This document shows positions 42,111 to 54,701 of a DNA stretch of 64,000 nt, in pieces (positions within the stretch are counted from its first letter, which is position 1; each line of letters starts with the position of its first letter). The stretch is taken from contig JAJKFH010004053.1 of NCBI GenBank assembly GCA_023333565.1, positions 992,001 through 1,056,000 of the forward strand, written 5' to 3'. A program made the translations under genes and the position numbers. The notes beneath the pieces are model-generated. The model was given only the letters and a program-made list of their open reading frames with translations, did not search any database and had not been told where the DNA came from. This stretch comes from Puffinus mauretanicus. Taxonomy: Eukaryota; Chordata; Aves; Procellariiformes; Procellariidae.

Positions 42111-45100
42111 CAGCTGCAGTAACCTGCAGGTGTGTTGGAAACTGTTTACTTTCCATGATATTCAATGAGCCAGAGAGACATAAGAAACTGAAGATCAAGT
42201 CTGTAGGGAAGTGTTTGGGTCATTCAGCTTGAAGAGGGAAACCCTGTGTTTCAACTGTGCTCTGAGGGCTTTCCGTTTGTTCTACACCAAGCAATCATTG
42301 GGTAAAATGCTGAAATACTTATAATAATAACTAGGATTGGAGCACAGGCTATAGCCAGACTATATAGCAGACAGGAAAAAGAGTCAAAGGTGTATCTCAT
42401 TAATGCATGTTAGTGGGACTCAGATGTGAGAGATCTGCTGAGTTGCTCAACTCCATCAAGTGGTAAGTGCTTCTGAACACATCAAGAAGAAAACCTGTAG
42501 GCTCCTGTATCACCTCTGGTATTGAGAGTAACATGTTTTATTTTTTAATGACATGACGATTAATATCATATGAACTTAGGAGTTAGATACTGGAGTTTTG
42601 AAGAGCTAAACTCAGAGCAGAGATGCCCTGGTTTTCTGGTTTTGTTATTAAGCGTTTCTGGAAATGCTTATGTACAAGTAGCATAGCTTGGGGCCTCCAC
42701 ATCTGAAAAGATCAGTTATTTTATCTTATTATAGCTCCTGTGGAAACTTTATTTTCCACCTTAACAGCTGATGCTGCATGATGACTGATAGAAAGTTCTA
42801 TCAGTTGCAAGTGTGATGCCTAGTACCACTCCAAAGATACTAAAACCAACAAAATTCTGCTTACTTTTGGTCTTGGTTTTTGGGTTGTGTTTTGCTGTTT
42901 TTGTTGTGTTAGTTTGGTCTGGCCTAGATATTTGGTGATAATGCTGGTTTATAGCAGTTTAAGGATTTTCTGGTAACGATTTTAAATCAGCTTTGTTCAA
43001 AACTGTCACATGAAGTGTACATTAGCTGTCAGGAATATAGAAATCATCAATCTTTGGTGATGTTGAATTAGATATATACATTGTTGTAAACAATGTCTCA
43101 GATGTGAATCAAAGGAAATCGGTAACAAAACTGAGAGGGTTGTTGCCAGGGTCAAAGGGATACAGGAGTAAAATTATGTACCAGGTTATTTTTCCTGACC
43201 ACTGTGGAGTCAGGAAGGCTTTCTTTACATTTGCTGGAAAAAACAGGGAAGCACTGCTCCAAGATTCAATTCCCTTTGCTTAGACTACCACAGACAGAAA
43301 TTATAAGGAAAATCCTTCACCAATATAGGGGCAAGAAATATTAGATGGACAGGAGTACTGGCTAGGAAATATCCAATTTTCAATCTTTTTTGTTCTGCTT
43401 TGGAGAAAAAAAAAAAAAAACCCAAAACATTAGGAGTGTGTGGGAAGAAAGAACAGTAAAAAAAGTGATAGATATAATCTAGAACACCTATTGATTCAGG
43501 AGTATCCACTTGCATCACTGTGGGAGATATAGGTTCAAGCATCTGTTCCAAATCAGATGGGCAATGTGGTTATGTATTCTAACTCCAAAATCAGTGCCTT
43601 AAATATTGTGACATTAGTATTCTGAATCTAGGACTCCTCCTTACAGGCCTCCTTCTGAAAAGTATAATGGAAAAATATTTGAAAGTATATTTTCCAACAT
43701 AGAAAAACTTTCTTGAAATATTCCTCATCAGCTCCGATGAACTGACATTATGGGAACATTTAAGAAATAACACAAACTGAGGAGCAGAGAAGAGCACTTA
43801 TCTTTGCATAAATATTTTCTTGAAAGCATTCAAGACCTGGGCCTTCAAGATTTGAGTTGATCTTGTAACATGCTGTATAGCATGTCTCCAGCAGCAATAG
43901 CTTTTCCCCTCAAGCCCATTGCTGCATCAAAATTCCTTTATATCTCTTTAGCCCAACTCAAGAGCTAACTTGTGCTGTGTGTCTTGATGTAAAATTTTGC
44001 AGAACTAGTATCTCTGTAACTCCTTCACTTAGGGATGCTGTTGAGCATTTACCATGGGATGTACCACTTACCTCAAACAAGAATAGGATTTATCTTCATA
44101 ACGAGAAGTGTAGGACAGTTCTATTGGGCTAACTGACAACTCAACTGGAATTGAAGTTTTCAAAATGGTAATTTCTGCTTTTCTGGAATGAGAAAGGAAA
44201 ATAAAAACATTTAAAGAGACAGACAATTATTTTTAAATTTAACTTTTAAATTAAAAAAATTATAGAGAATTGTCAACTTGAAGGCTGAACGAAGCACAAA
44301 TTCTAAAACAAAAACAAGAATATATTTACTTTACAAGGCTATAGTATCAGCTTTGGTGGTTGTGCTTGAGTTCCTCCAGTACTTTCCATATGTTAGTAAA
44401 CTATAATGATGCATAGATCTTGGGAAAGCCCTTTGCAAAGGAATGGATTACACTCTGTATTTCTAATAGGAAATTCAAGGTCAATTACACTGCAGTACAA
44501 TGTAATAATAACATTGCATTGCGATTGATGTGTTCAATGGTCTTCTGATAGCCTCTACCCTATCTGTAATTTCAGAAGCAGCAGTCCGTATTTTTAGCAC
44601 TTGTTCTAAGTGATGTTGTTTTAAAATAAATAAATAAAATCTGAGGGCTAAAGGGCACATTCAAGTGTATAGAATTACTACCAGGTCTGGGCAGAGGAAT
44701 TTCACTGTGCACATTCAAGTGAGTCATAAGCTGCTCATTGAATCAAATTCATGAGCTCCCACAAGAACTGGGGCTGGAACAGTACAGACCCTTCACATTA
44801 TAATCAGTTATTCACGCAGATTTTTATTTAGTATTTTCTTTGTCCATCTTTGATTATTCCTTGTCTTGAGGTCATGAGGAAACATGATAGAAATGTACAG
44901 ATGTTGCTGCTGGAAGTTTCTTAGTCATTAACATCAACATGGAGAAGCTAAGGTATTTGCACTTGGTTTGATATGGCAATGATTTTAAGCTTTCTTAGTG
45001 TCTGAGCAGCTTCAACAAGCAGCCACTATTCACACCTCAGAGAAGACATGGAAGAATTTTCTTAAAATTGCCTGCTGTATTTACATGCAGTCAGTCATCC

Positions 45101-46413
45101 ATGGCCAAGTGACCATGTACAAAGGATAAAGAATGCAAGAGGTTTTAATATGCATCCAAAGACTGATGTGATCTGTAAGAGGTGCAGAGCACCTCTTTTT
45201 TCAGCTTAGTCACTCCAACTCTGCTGTAGATGTTTGCAAAATTTGACTAACTTTTGAATTGCCACTGGAAGACATCGGAAGCTAAAATACAAGAATCTTC
45301 TTGTTGCCAAGAACAAGACAACAGCTGAGAGATTAGAGTAGCTAAGACATAACCAGAGCCTTAGGTAATGTCAGCTGTTGAGGAGTCTGGATGCTTTGGC
45401 CAAATTTGATGGGCCAGTGAAGTTAGTGAATATCACTCTATTTCATGATAGCACGGTAGCAAGGAGACTTGCTCAGCACTGGGCAAGAGTTTGTTCACAC
45501 ACTGTTCTTGTTTAAACTCTTCTATGCAGCAACATTTTCCAATGCGTCCAGAAACAGTGGTAAAAAGGTCTGATCATTATCATAAAGACAGAATAATTTC
45601 AGTTTGCAAAGACTTAACCCTTAAGCAGAGGTGCTAGAGCTGCTTGCCTATGATTCACTGTCGATGTTTGCACCTTTGTTGGTGCTTCACTGAAGTGAGT
45701 GGGATGTCTTGCTGACCATCTTGAATGCTAGTGCCAGAATAAAGAAAACAGAGCTCTTAAATCATTCCTATCCTACAGTACAACATATAGAGCAATTACA
45801 TGCATTGACAAGGGAACACTGAAACTTGCAGACAAGTTTTTCTGTGTTTGCTTCTCAAAATACCGGTGCTCAATAGACTCAGTCCAAAGGCTCAGAATTG
45901 TTACCAGTTTTTCATGAGGTAACCTTACCACTGTTGGAGCTCCAGCAAGAAAATATTAAACATCATGGCTCTGCTGTTCCTTTTGAGCCTTGGAACACAA
46001 CACCTCTCCCTTTTTAAGTTCTGGCTTATGTTATGCACAAAGTATCTGACATGAAGAATTTAAATCTATGTGCACCGCAGTTAAGGTAGGGTCCCTTTAC
46101 AGGTCATGTGTTTTCCATGATATGTTTTCTTAGTTCTTTAATATTTGTATCTGATCCTTACCCAATTAATCATCTGTGAGTTCTGGTGACCTGTTGGTGA
46201 CTGAGCAAGTTACCGACTTTTTGTTGTTCTTATTTTGTCTAATGGCCTTTCTGATCCCTCTGAGCAAGAGGCTGTTTTGATCCTCTCTTGGCTCAGAAAA
46301 CTGCAGAGTGTCCTATTTGGATGTCTTTACGTGTGCTTCATGTTATCTCTGCCATGTATATGGTTTGACTCGTTTTATTTATGGGAACATTTAAGAAATA
46401 AAAAATCCCCCCC

Positions 46414-46486
46414 ACATCAGGGGGGTTGGACTAGATGATCTTTAAAGGTCCCTTCCAACACAAACCATTCTGTGGTTCTATGATTT
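46414..46486 (+). mobile_element. CR1 3'-end fragment (about 73 bp)
   Basis: GGGGTTGGACTAGATGATC, TTTAAAGGTCCCTTCCAAC and CCATTCTGTGGTTCTATGATT are the CR1 3' UTR and terminal repeat of the subfamily seen at 25,328. It is extremely 5'-truncated, so has no coding content. It sits directly after an AAATAAAAAATCCCCCCC stretch. Confidence 0.85.
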
Positions 46487-47427
46487 TGGGAATATGTGGG
46501 TAACAGATCACTCCCAGTCTTTCTTCATCTTTTCTATCTACTTTGAGGAGTCCACATCCAAGAATGGCAGCATTTCCTGTTTGTTGCTGTTGCTGAGAGT
46601 CTCTCCACAAAAGAGAAGAAAGAGTTGCCGATTGGCTAGCAAAAGCCAAGGAAACATTCAGAAGGAAGCTTTTTTCTTTGTTTCTGAAAGCATTAGCTTT
46701 GAAAAGAAAAAGATATCCCATTCCAAGCAAGTAAACATAAATGTTCATTTCTTCATGTGTACCTAATGTCTTGGTGAGTTTTGGGTATTGGTATTGGTAA
46801 AGCTTATAAACAAACCAGGTTGACTGCAAATGCACATTTCAAGAAACCCTAGATAAAAGCAGACAGAGAGAGTATGAGGAGCTGCTTCTATTAGATCTGT
46901 AGAGAGTTCTGTACTGTGAAAATCAAACTACTGCATCACCAAAGAGGTGATGCCATAGAATGTGTTGCATCAAAAGAAAATTTCATAATCAAATTGGAAT
47001 AAAAAAACATTAAGAATGAAACTGTGAGGAAAACTGATTTTAGTGCTTGCTTCTGTGATGGTTGAACAACAACAAAAAGTCAGGAAAATTGCTTTGGATC
47101 AATGGGGAAGTAATTTTATGTTCCCATTTACTGTGAAAGGTAAATTGTTTTGGGAAGAACAAAATGTTTTGTTCTTGAAAAAAACAAATTTTCAGAGAAC
47201 TTTGAACCCTAAGAATGTGATGTTTAGGTGTTACTTGAAACAAAATGTCATATGTGAAACACGTAATTGATTCAATTCAGTGTATTTTAAAATGTTCACA
47301 TTAAATATTTAATCATTTTTTCTTTTTCTTTCTCTTTTAAATAACTTGATGTGACTAAAATAATTACTTCAGTGGATTTCTTTGAGTTTGCTCTTCTTGG
47401 AGGGTATGGGGGTGTCGGGGGATGTGG

Positions 47428-47466
47428 AAAAAAAAAAGAAAAGAGGGGGAAAAAAAAAAAAGAGAA
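47428..47466. repeat. Purine (A/G) tract
   Basis: GAAAAAAAAAAGAAAAGAGG continues with GGGAAAAAAAAAAAAGAGAAG, about 39 bp of uninterrupted purine on +. It can adopt triplex-type structures; no function is implied. Confidence 0.8.
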
Positions 47467-47752
47467 GTTTCTGAGGAAACCTTGGCCTATTTCAGCTGGC
47501 TAACTTCATATTTTTTATCTGCAGATAGATTAAGGCATCTTTCCAAAGCACCTGTCTGAGGGAAAATTAAGGAAGGATCTTCCTATCCACCAATAATTAG
47601 ATTCAATATAAAAACCTCAAAGAATCCATCAATTATTCAAAGGAATTGCTGCTTTCACATAGTTAATACTGCCATCTGTGCTATGGGTGAGATTCAGCCT
47701 CAGGCAGGTGATCAGCGCTAGGCCTGTGCTCTATCTAAATCCTCCACGTTTT

Positions 47753-47755
47753 AAA

Positions 47756-47786
<31 letters not shown>
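47753..47786. repeat. A22 run followed by TA dinucleotides
   Basis: An uninterrupted run of 22 A (47,753-47,774) continues into a (TA)n tract to 47,786. The 70 bp to its left are GC-richer (AGGCAGGTGATCAGCGCTAGG), so a poly-A retroposed sequence ending here is conceivable, but I cannot name a source. Confidence 0.85.
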
Positions 47787-50700
47787 CATTATCAACTCCT
47801 TCTCCATCCCACAGCAGATAATGTAGCACAAGTGGGGATAACTGAGTCATTTTCTCATTATAAACTACTTTACAATTCAATGCAAAAAGAAAAAAAGAAA
47901 AGACCTACATTAATATGTATAAGAATTTCTAAAGTTGAGAAATGTTCCACATAGAAGCTAAATCAATTCCTTTCACATATGTACTATTTTATTACAGAAC
48001 TATACGTGCTATTTAGTTTCGTGCTTCTGCATGTTTATAACATGGTGGAAATATTGTTAGTGTGGAAAATATCTTCAAATTTGATGATCTGGGGTACAAA
48101 ACCCTACTGTTGGGTTGAACTGTTATTGCTATTTACAAATTAGAGACAGCAACACCAGAAATAAATCAATACTCCATGATTAATTATATATTCAAATTAA
48201 ATATGCTTAAGATTCAGTGTGAGATTCAAATGTATTTTATGCATAAGTATATTTATTTCATGCCTGCATCACTGCATACTCAAGTAAGCTATGTTCAGCT
48301 ATCTGCATATGTGGTGTGGGACTTGAATCAGTACTTTGTATTTAGTGGGATTCTCTTACATACACAACTTGCTGCATTATAATCCAAATACCTAGCACTC
48401 AGGTAAATTTCAGGGTTTGTATCTGTTTGATTGTCTGTTTTAGGAAACCTGCTTTAACACAAGCAATACTGCAAAGTATACCAGTACAGAAAGAAATATG
48501 GCTCAGTAAATGTAGAGCAAAATTCTGACTGTATTTAATCTGATGTTAAAACTCTGGCTGATTGAATGGAGCCAGTGCTTCAACCCCAACAGTGCCTGTT
48601 TTTGTGGTATACTGCCCTTTGCCAGGACTAGAAGTATAGATATTTTTCTGGTCAGTAACCTATTGTCTATCCTGAACAGTAGACATGGATGATAAAGAGA
48701 CTAGTTTAGATATGGCTACTTACCTAATTTCAGATTACTAAATTGTGAGAGGGATGATCTGTAAAATGTGAGGGGATGTGTCTTGCGCAAAGTACGAGTG
48801 AAATACATTCTGCCTAGAAAAGCTGCCTGAAATGGAGCTAGAAATTTCATAAATTGTTTTGCCCCTGGTCAGGATGAAATTGTCGGACTAGCCGAGTGTT
48901 GCTGTCTTTGTGTTTCAGCTCTGAACTGTCTCACGCAAATTGCAGTTTAAGTTTCTCATGTGCTCACTTCCATTCTTAACATGCCCCTCTAAGGCTAGGG
49001 CTCTCTGAATGTATGATGAGTATGTGACTTCTCGTGTTCCATGCCAGTTCGAGTAGGCTTCAATGACTGTGAAAGATGCGGTATGAATCCCAACCTACAC
49101 AGCTAGTAGGGCCAGAAGACATACCTGGAAGGAGCTGATCCTCTACTATCACAAGCAGGCACATCACAGGCTCTTTTTTAATAAACTGACAAGTCACATC
49201 TTAGAAGCCATTAGGATTTCTCCTTCACTTGACAAGCAGTCCCCAAACCCCACTGCTCGAATAGTCAGGAACTCTCAGCCCCCGGGTTCTACAGGAACAC
49301 GTTACTTTGGGTACATTTCCACAAGGAAGCTGGGCATCTTGCAAAAGCACTCTGCATTGCTGCCAGCTGGCATCTTGATGGGCTGACAGGAAGCAGAAGG
49401 CCTCAGGAGTCCTATCTTTCAGGCATGCTGCCCTCAGTTGCCTGTGATCAAAGTATCCATAGTTCTCAAAGAAATCATCACTAGGGCTGTCTTAGTGCCA
49501 GTGGTGTTTTTGCAGGCAACTGTAAAATTCATTATTTTTTAATGGAAATTATCTAGAATCTTGTAATAAAAATAGAAACCTACACATTCCCCTCAAAGAA
49601 AATAAGCTTCTTTTAACTCATTATGAGATCTACCTATTTTAAGTTTTGGTAAAGATCACCTTAGACATGACAAAATCCGATCACTTCCTTTTCATTCTTT
49701 CTAGCTCAAAGAGACGATAAAATGTCACGCGCTACTTGTGTCATACCACAAAGCGTTCAGTGGTTTGACCTTCTGTGTATATTGCTGTCCGCTACTTTTC
49801 TTCTTATCTTGTATACTTCTTTTTATTTTTACTCCCTATGTGCAGTAGTGTTTTTCTCAACAATTTGGATGCTGATGATTGGCAGTAGGGATAGATCATA
49901 CTTTTTCTGTTGAAAAGAAATATGGCATTTCATGGAAACTGATTAGGATCATTGTCAACGCATGGTATTTCAAAAAGACTCAAATGGTAAATTCCTGGCA
50001 GAATAGTAAGATACCTTTGATTTGAGTCACTGAAGAGAGAAATGTACCTACGCAGCCATTTTGGATACGAAACAGTAAGTTAAGTTAGGGATTGTTTGGC
50101 TATTCCCTTCGTTGCATGTATGTCATCGTACAGAAGATTAAACTTTTTGCTATAGTCCCCTGCTATTTATTAAGGGGTTAATAAGGCTATTTAGTTCATT
50201 TTATTATTTAGCGTGTTCGTTGTTGACCTCTTTATATTAGGTATGCTGGCTACATAACAGAACTATAACTTTTTAAAGTACCAGAATAAAGTCAAAATAA
50301 AGTAAGAGTCTTCATGGTGAACTTCTTTTATCCTGTGTCTCCACTAGAGTTACGTGCTTTTCTTGGCAAATTCTGATTCTTCATTGTATTTTAAGATTTT
50401 TACTGTTTTGAAGTAATCATAGAATACAACTACAGTTTACTAGCATTTCTGCAAAACATCTGAAAAACAGGCTCTCGGTATTTAATTCTGGTTTAGGTTT
50501 TTATTCTGAAAATGTAGAGCCATTGTGTTTTAACATATACAGAAAATTTTAGCAATTCTTTTTGAGAAGTTATTTGGTTCATGATGAAGCGATACAGGAT
50601 AATCCTAGACTATTATTTTCTGTGGCAGTTGTTCCATTTTCACAGAAACTACCATGGTTTCATTTTCCGTGTCTTCTTTTTTGATAACATCAAGAGAATA

Positions 50701-51349
50701 ATTACTGGAAAAGTCTTATTCTCACACTGCAGTGTATATGTATCCCTTTAAAGCCTAGTTCTTCTGTGTTAAACCCTGTTAATTTTGCTTTGCTTCAGAC
50801 CTCTCTGTAGGCTATTTATAGGTAACCACACATTCACAAGGAGAAAAATCAAATCTCTACATAATTTTTCTCTATAATTTCTGTAACATACTTTGCTTTG
50901 GATGCATGTAAAGACAATTTCATTGACACATAGACCATTTAAAGTTATATAAACTTGTTTTCCATTATGTCTTCAACACAACCAGTAAATATTGAGCCAG
51001 TACACATTTTTCTCTGTTGCTATACCATTACTTTTAATTAGCTTAACAATTGACTTGTATCTTTTCTGTGCATGCCTGCTATTAATGCCATTCTGATTAT
51101 AACTACTTGGTTACATTTGTGTTTTCTGTGCCAATTATTCTTTCCTATGTGTGATCAGCAACGGAAGTGATCGGGCATTTAGAAAACATGACCTATTAGC
51201 AAAAAGTGAAAGAACAGGGGTTATTTGGAGAAGATGGAGGGATACATTACAGCAGTCTCTAGTCTCAGTTTGCAATCTTTGCAAAAGATTGCAAAAATAA
51301 AAGAGAATAAACTGTTCTTGTTGTTGCTAGTTAATATAGAGAAATAATG

Positions 51350-51500
51350 GGCAGCAATGGAATTTTAGATTAAACATAAGAAAGCTGAAAGTGTTGCATT
51401 AGGTTACCTCAGGAGGCACTTGAATCTCCATTATTAGAAGTTTTCAAAATTGAACAAATCTTGGTCAGAGATGGTTTAAATATAGTTGATCTAGACATTA
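51350..51500 (+). mobile_element. Old, degraded CR1-like 3' fragment
   Basis: The succession TTTTAGATTAAACATAAGAAA, GGTTACCTCAGGAGGCACTTGAATCTCC, TTAGAAGTTTTCAAAA and GGTCAGAGATGG parallels the C-terminal ORF2 and 3' UTR of CR1 (compare TTTAGATTGGACATAAAG ... TGCCCAGAG ... TTGGAAGTGTTCAAGG in the 25,328 copy). It is heavily diverged and AT-drifted, with no terminal repeat, consistent with an ancient insertion. Confidence 0.65.
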
Positions 51501-52328
51501 GCAACGTTACAAAAGCATGTCAGGAAACAAAAATATAGTTTATTTATAGAGAAATGTATGAGAGCAGCTGGGGTAGTAGCTATTTAACTAAAATTGACAG
51601 TACTGATAAATATGAGGTAACATGTCATTGTTAATAAATTTAAGCAAATTGAAACTGCTTCAACAAGTGAGATTTAGTCATTCCAAAATAGGCTAATCAT
51701 TAGGGCATTTTTCTGAGTAGATTGAAGTTCTTGCTTCAGATCAGGTAGGGCAGGGACTTGAATACAGGAGGCCATGTATGCTAGTGAGAGTCTCAGGTAC
51801 TGGGCAGTTTGGTTTACCCACGCACTCTGCAGTCCCAGCCTCAGCTGGATTTGTCCTGAGGATGGCTGCCAGGGACGTCCTGCAAGCAGGACAGCTCTGG
51901 CATTTTGAAGACTTTAGCATTGCTTAAGTTTTAAAGCAGCTTTGGAACATACATGTAAGTGCTTTAGGGCTGTTACTGGGAGAAACTTAAGTTCTGGGGA
52001 AATTCATGGGACTGTTGAGCAAACAGCAAGCTGGTAGGGTATTAATGTTGATAATTCCTTTGTGAATTTAACTGTGCGGAGGCCAAGAGTTAGGTCTTAT
52101 GAGTAGGGCTTGGTAAGGAAAGAATTCCCTAACGGGGAGGCTTGGGAAAGGGAACTGGTGCTTATCAAATTGAAACAGCCTTCCTCCCTCTACAAATATT
52201 CTAGCTGAAAAAAAAAAAAAACAATGGGAAAAAAAATTCAACTTGCATTTGAAACACTGAAGTGTTTTTCTTGACCTGGAACAATTGTGAATGGAAACCT
52301 CCCTAACTAAGTGTTTTTTCTTTTGCAG
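51501..52328. other. Non-genic spacer
   Basis: AT-rich with a GC-richer patch around 51,840-51,900 and an A run near 52,207-52,220. Ends in a good splice-acceptor-like tract (about 52,310-52,328). No gene recognised. Confidence 0.55.
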
Positions 52329-52525
52329 TTGGATTGGGCTGGCAGTACACACAGTGGCTCTGGCTCAACTGACTGGAGGTATCATGTTAAGCTCCCTGGA
52401 TCCAGGTCACCAGTCATGCGTACCCTTGGATGAAGCAGTGATGCTCAGGCTTCAAACAGAGAGAGATCAGAAAGTTGTAAATAAAAAATCATATGAATTT
52501 GAGAATTTATGCCCAAGGTGTCCCA
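52329..52525 (+). other. Exon-like segment (197 nt) between splice-like sites; unrecognised
   Basis: A pyrimidine tract and CAG (GTGTTTTTTCTTTTGCAG, ending 52,328) precede, and GTAAGA (52,526-52,531) follows. The segment is open in one frame throughout (about 65 residues, including ALAQLTGGIMLSSLDPGHQS and NLCPRCP) and is GC-richer than its surroundings. I do not recognise the peptide. It could be a real exon of an unidentified gene, a noncoding-RNA exon or a coincidence; the splice signals are good but common in AT-rich DNA. Confidence 0.25.
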
Positions 52526-52531
52526 GTAAGA

Positions 52532-54651
52532 AAGATTTTTTTTTTAAGTTGTCATGATTGTTGCATTCTGCATCACTGTCTCATGCCCACCACTCTCCTA
52601 CATAGAACCAAGGAATCTTTCTATTAGCATAGCTCAAAAGAGTGTTGAGGCTTGCCATGCTACTGCAGTTTCCGAGAGAAGCTTATCAGTTTCTTAGAAG
52701 TTACAGCTACTCTATACAGAAAGGGACAGCTACAACAACCAGCTTCAAGCATTCTATTGCTCTGTTCAGGGTAAAATATGCACCACATTGAAAGATCTTG
52801 CTATTTGTGGCCGAGTTGTTCAAAAATATTTTGGGTATATTGGACCAAAGTAGGCACTGCTGGCATACAATTGGTTATGCATAACCATTAAAGCATAAAA
52901 ATGTAAAATTTGGTGTTTACATAAATTTCCACAGATTTCATCATGTTGCTTATTTAAATAATTTCACAACTAAAAATGTTAGTTTAAAAAAATATTGACT
53001 GACTCATGATCTCTAGATCAGAAACAGATTTTCTTTCTGGAGATGATACCAAACTAAACCAATTTCTAACCCACATAGAACTCATGTATAATTCTTGTGG
53101 GTGTGAGCTGTTGAATTAAAACTATGTTTAGGTTTGAAATACAATTTTTCTGTAAATTATTTAGGACTGTCTTCTGTACAAGGCTGATAGTGTTACATAC
53201 AGTAAAAGGAAATGAGTTGCTTAGGGAAGAAGTATACATCGCAGGTAGTGTGAGCATTAGCTGACTTCACTCATGAATCTTGCAGTGTAAAATGCCCTGA
53301 CCCCTGTAGAATTGCAACCAATTAGAAATAACCTTTTTATAGCTCTTATTTGCAAAAGAGAAGGGGGAGAGAAGGGAGTGAATAACACCCTTTCAGCAGA
53401 TGTGAAACATTGATGGGACAATATGGTCTTACTACCTTGGAGTGCCTGTCTGCAAAATGCAAGTTATAGAATTCCAATTTTTCCACTTTTACAAGCAAAA
53501 TGGCTTAAAAAAAAAAAAAAAAAAGTGTTGTAATTATAAAGATTTTCCTCAGATGACAGTTGTCTGCAAAATATTGACAGGAGCTCTTCTCAGCTGTCTA
53601 CTATACAAAACTAATAGTCACCACATTCCTGGAAACACAGTGGAATTTTGGTTGTGGCATAGAGCTATGACATGATCTTTACTGTTTGAGAATGGCAGAA
53701 AATACCTAGGAAACAAAATAGAGATGCGTATATAATCGTTATCATTCTGACAAAATCTTTTGTTATACTTCAAGGCCTTTGTTGTCCTTGGAATTTCCTG
53801 AGGAAATTTGAATGTTCAGATAAGAAGGCCAACATCATCCATCAACTGTGTGATGGACAGATAGAATAGGCTGTGTCTACCTTTTCCTTCTAGCACTTCA
53901 AATGCTGTAAAGCAGGTTCAAGCCATATTTGTTGCTCAGACCTTCTAGTAAGGTTACATGAGGCAACTCGGAGAGAGAGCAAAAGATGGACTCTACAAAG
54001 GCAAAAAATCTAATCTAATTCATTCATATGCATCAAGGATAGTGTCAGGAACCCTATTACAAAATTATGTTTGCAAATATCTGCAGTTGTGGCTCATTCA
54101 AAGAAAGACCTGAAGATAATGATATCTCACTATTCAGCAGCCTCAGTAAACTTTGTCTTAAAAACTAGTATTTCAAAGAATAAGGTTATGTGCCAACCAG
54201 CATCAAACAAACAGTGGAATTATGTTTGAAACAAACATAAAGATAAAAATATATCAAACATAACAATAATAAATACACAGTGACAAAATTCATCTTTCTC
54301 TGAGTTCTCACGAGAACACAGGCAAGGAAAGAAACTATTAAGCTGCCTATACAAAAGGTTAACACTTCACACTGCAATCTGCAGAACTGTGTTGAAATAA
54401 TATAGCTTTGGTCCACGTACGGCAATAACATTGCATAGTGTTGCTTAATACTGCATTGTCTTGCTTCCTATCCTCTGCTAAAACAATGTGGCACAGAACT
54501 GTTAGTCATACTGTCAGTCAGAGATGAAGTGGGAGCTTTGTAAGTGTGTTATCTCACTGAAGTTCTCATTTAATGTCCTTCTGATTCAGAGCGAGGAAAA
54601 TACAAAGAGCTGGCAGTTGATTTGTTCAGGCTAAGTTATAGTAACTTCCAA
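52532..54651. other. AT-rich non-genic DNA
   Basis: No recognised gene. An 18-A run is at 53,507-53,524. ORFs up to 81 codons on both strands are unremarkable. Confidence 0.55.
53507..53524. repeat. A18 homopolymer
   Basis: Eighteen uninterrupted A followed by GTGTTG. No element body was recognised to the left, so it is simple sequence rather than a proven retroposon tail. Confidence 0.85.
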
Positions 54652-54701
54652 GAATAGAATCATTAAGGTTGGAAAAGACCTCTAAGATCATCGAGTCCAA
54701 T
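54652..54701 (-). mobile_element. CR1 3'-end fragment (about 50 bp), minus strand
   Basis: A single terminal unit TAGAATCATTAAGG plus GTTGGAAAAGACCTCTAAG and ATCATCGAGTCCAA match the 3' UTR of the CR1 subfamily at 19,725 and 35,315. It is cut off after 50 bp. The minimal insertion is typical of extreme 5' truncation. Confidence 0.85.

Larger units (their letters stand above)
39729..46413. other. AT-rich non-genic DNA right of the transposon island
   Basis: 6.7 kb without recognised exons or young transposons. It contains a hairpin-forming motif at 40,552-40,581, a 15-A run (43,406-43,420), a GC-richer segment at about 41,600-42,150 that includes a possible SINE relic, and a TTAATTAATTAA palindrome near 41,885-41,897. 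A 23-bp word at 43,748-43,770 recurs exactly at 46,379-46,401. Confidence 0.55.
46487..51349. other. AT-rich non-genic DNA with simple repeats
   Basis: No recognised gene or transposon. It has a purine tract at 47,428-47,466 and an A22 plus TA-repeat tract at 47,753-47,786. Overlapping frames at 46,431-46,835 (minus, 134 aa) and 46,494-46,766 (plus, 90 aa) share the same DNA, and the minus one extends into CR1, so neither is credible. Confidence 0.55.

Noticed and set aside
46431..46835. 134-codon minus frame
   Set aside because: Its 3' part lies in the CR1 fragment at 46,414-46,486 and it overlaps a plus frame; no domain.
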